A DNA stretch of 16,067 nucleotides from an uncultured Clostridia bacterium (GTDB taxonomy: Bacteria; Bacillota; Clostridia; TANB77; CAG-508): NCBI GenBank assembly GCA_947624365.1, contig CANQJY010000015.1:1-16067 (forward strand). The letters run 5' to 3'. Each line of letters starts with the position of its first letter. The stretch's first letter is position 1. Made by a program: the position numbers and the translations under genes. Positions 15,193-16,067 of the stretch are shown here, in pieces. Below the pieces are notes generated by a model. That model worked only from the letters and a program-made list of their open reading frames with translations. It was not told where the DNA came from and ran no database searches.

Positions 15193-16067
15193 CAAATCTA
15201 TTTTTATCTATAGTATCTGGTACTTCAACTGGATATTTGCTTGTAAAACATCCATCACAGAAATTTGATACTTTGCAATCTTTTGTTATTTCTTTTAAGC
15301 TATCTAAACTTAAAAACTCTAGTGAGTCTGCTCCAATTTCTTGACGAATTTGTTCTACTGTTTTATTATGTGCTATTAAATTCTCTTTTTTATCAATATC
15401 TGTTCCAAAATAGCACACATCTATAAATGCTGGTGATGCAATACGAATATGTACTTCTTTTGCTCCTGCATCTTTTAGGCTTTTTATAATTTTAGTAATT
15501 GTATTCCCTCTTACAATAGAGTCATCTACTAAAACAATTTTTTTACCTTTAACAGTATGTTTTAATGGATTTAATTTTAAAGCTATTAATTTTTTTCTTT
15601 TTGTTTGCGTATTTTGAATAAATGTTCTTCCAATATATTTACTTTTTATAAATACGATATCATAATGAATTTTTGATTGTTTTGAATATCCTAATGCAGC
15701 ATCAATACCAGAATCAGGTACACCTGCTACAATATCTGCATCTACTGGTGCTTGTTTTGCTAAACATCTTCCTGCATTTTCACGGAAAATATGAACATTT
15801 AATCCATCTATTGTAGAATCTGGTCTTGCAAAATAAATATATTCAAAAACACATAATCCTTTATTTTCATTTGGTGCTATTTTTTCACTTTTAATTTCAT
15901 TATTTGTTACAACTACTAACTCTCCTGGTTCAATATCTCTGTCAAAAGTAGCCCCTGTTGTATCTAGTGCGCAACTCTCAGATGCAAAAACAATTTGATT
16001 TTCTGTGTGTCCCATACATAATGGTCTAAATCCTTGTGGATCTCTTACTGCTATCAATTTTTGAGGT
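15188..16067 (-). CDS. purF: Amidophosphoribosyltransferase, 5' part cut by the window edge
   Basis: First committed enzyme of purine synthesis, making phosphoribosylamine from PRPP and glutamine. About 293 C-terminal residues are visible; the frame stays open to the edge (PQKLIAVRDPQGFRPL reads through), so the start and the N-terminal glutaminase Cys lie outside. Seen: the end of the glutaminase domain, VAGVPDSG, and the PRPP loop VLVDDSIVRGNT. Four cysteines match the [4Fe-4S] ligands of the B. subtilis enzyme: one in CVFEYIYFARPD, one in CYFGTDID, and two in FCDGCFTSKYP. This makes it the Fe-S, oxygen-sensitive type. It is convergent to the HTH gene and ends within the shared hairpin terminator. 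Confidence 0.96.
   Translation of the reverse strand, partial: PQKLIAVRDPQGFRPLCMGHTENQIVFASESCALDTTGATFDRDIEPGELVVVTNNEIKSEKIAPNENKGLCVFEYIYFARPDSTIDGLNVHIFRENAGRCLAKQAPVDADIVAGVPDSGIDAALGYSKQSKIHYDIVFIKSKYIGRTFIQNTQTKRKKLIALKLNPLKHTVKGKKIVLVDDSIVRGNTITKIIKSLKDAGAKEVHIRIASPAFIDVCYFGTDIDKKENLIAHNKTVEQIRQEIGADSLEFLSLDSLKEITKDCKVSNFCDGCFTSKYPVEVPDTIDKNRFE

Noticed and set aside
1..16067. CRISPR array, insertion sequence, prophage or toxin-antitoxin module
   Set aside because: I saw no evenly spaced direct repeats, transposase, integrase or paired toxin-antitoxin genes. The only mobile-type sequence is the palindrome at 5391-5482.

Overview
The window is AT-rich, densely packed bacterial DNA with Shine-Dalgarno sequences of the AAAGGAG type, sigma-A type promoters, TGA used as a stop, and intrinsic terminators. 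Gene content (LL-diaminopimelate aminotransferase route to lysine/meso-DAP, bacterial class II LysRS, Bacillus-type purine enzymes, a PurF that keeps the four Fe-S cysteines) points to a low-GC Bacillota, most likely an anaerobic clostridial lineage. The species cannot be named from sequence alone.

Layout. From 12245 down to the left edge everything is on the minus strand. Reading in the direction of transcription: a monocistronic HD-domain (dGTPase-like) gene with its own promoter and terminator; then purH, lysS, an M50 site-2-type protease, tsaD, a calcineurin-like phosphoesterase and recG, closely spaced and probably one long transcript starting from a near-perfect promoter before purH; then a second promoter directly after recG driving dapF, dapL and a small two-helix membrane protein; and last a tRNA-Leu(UAG) with terminator. 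On the plus strand from 12323 a divergent unit carries a PfkB-family kinase, purE, purC and a membrane-anchored HTH protein. It meets a minus-strand purF (cut by the right edge) at a 27-bp perfect bidirectional hairpin terminator.

How the genes fit together. Four purine-biosynthesis genes (purF, purE, purC, purH) lie in three separate transcription units instead of one pur operon. dapL and dapF catalyse consecutive steps to meso-diaminopimelate for peptidoglycan and lysine. lysS, tsaD and tRNA-Leu serve translation, and recG serves DNA repair.

Most of the window is ordinary core-genome content, and I found no clear new multi-gene system. The points most worth a second look are: (1) tsaD, normally an essential single-copy gene, is split by exactly one extra base in an otherwise intact reading frame; (2) a perfect 45-bp inverted repeat with a 2-nt centre between tsaD and the phosphoesterase gene looks like a dispersed, mobile-type palindrome; (3) the HD-domain protein, the PfkB kinase and the membrane-anchored HTH protein around the purine genes have no assigned substrate or target.
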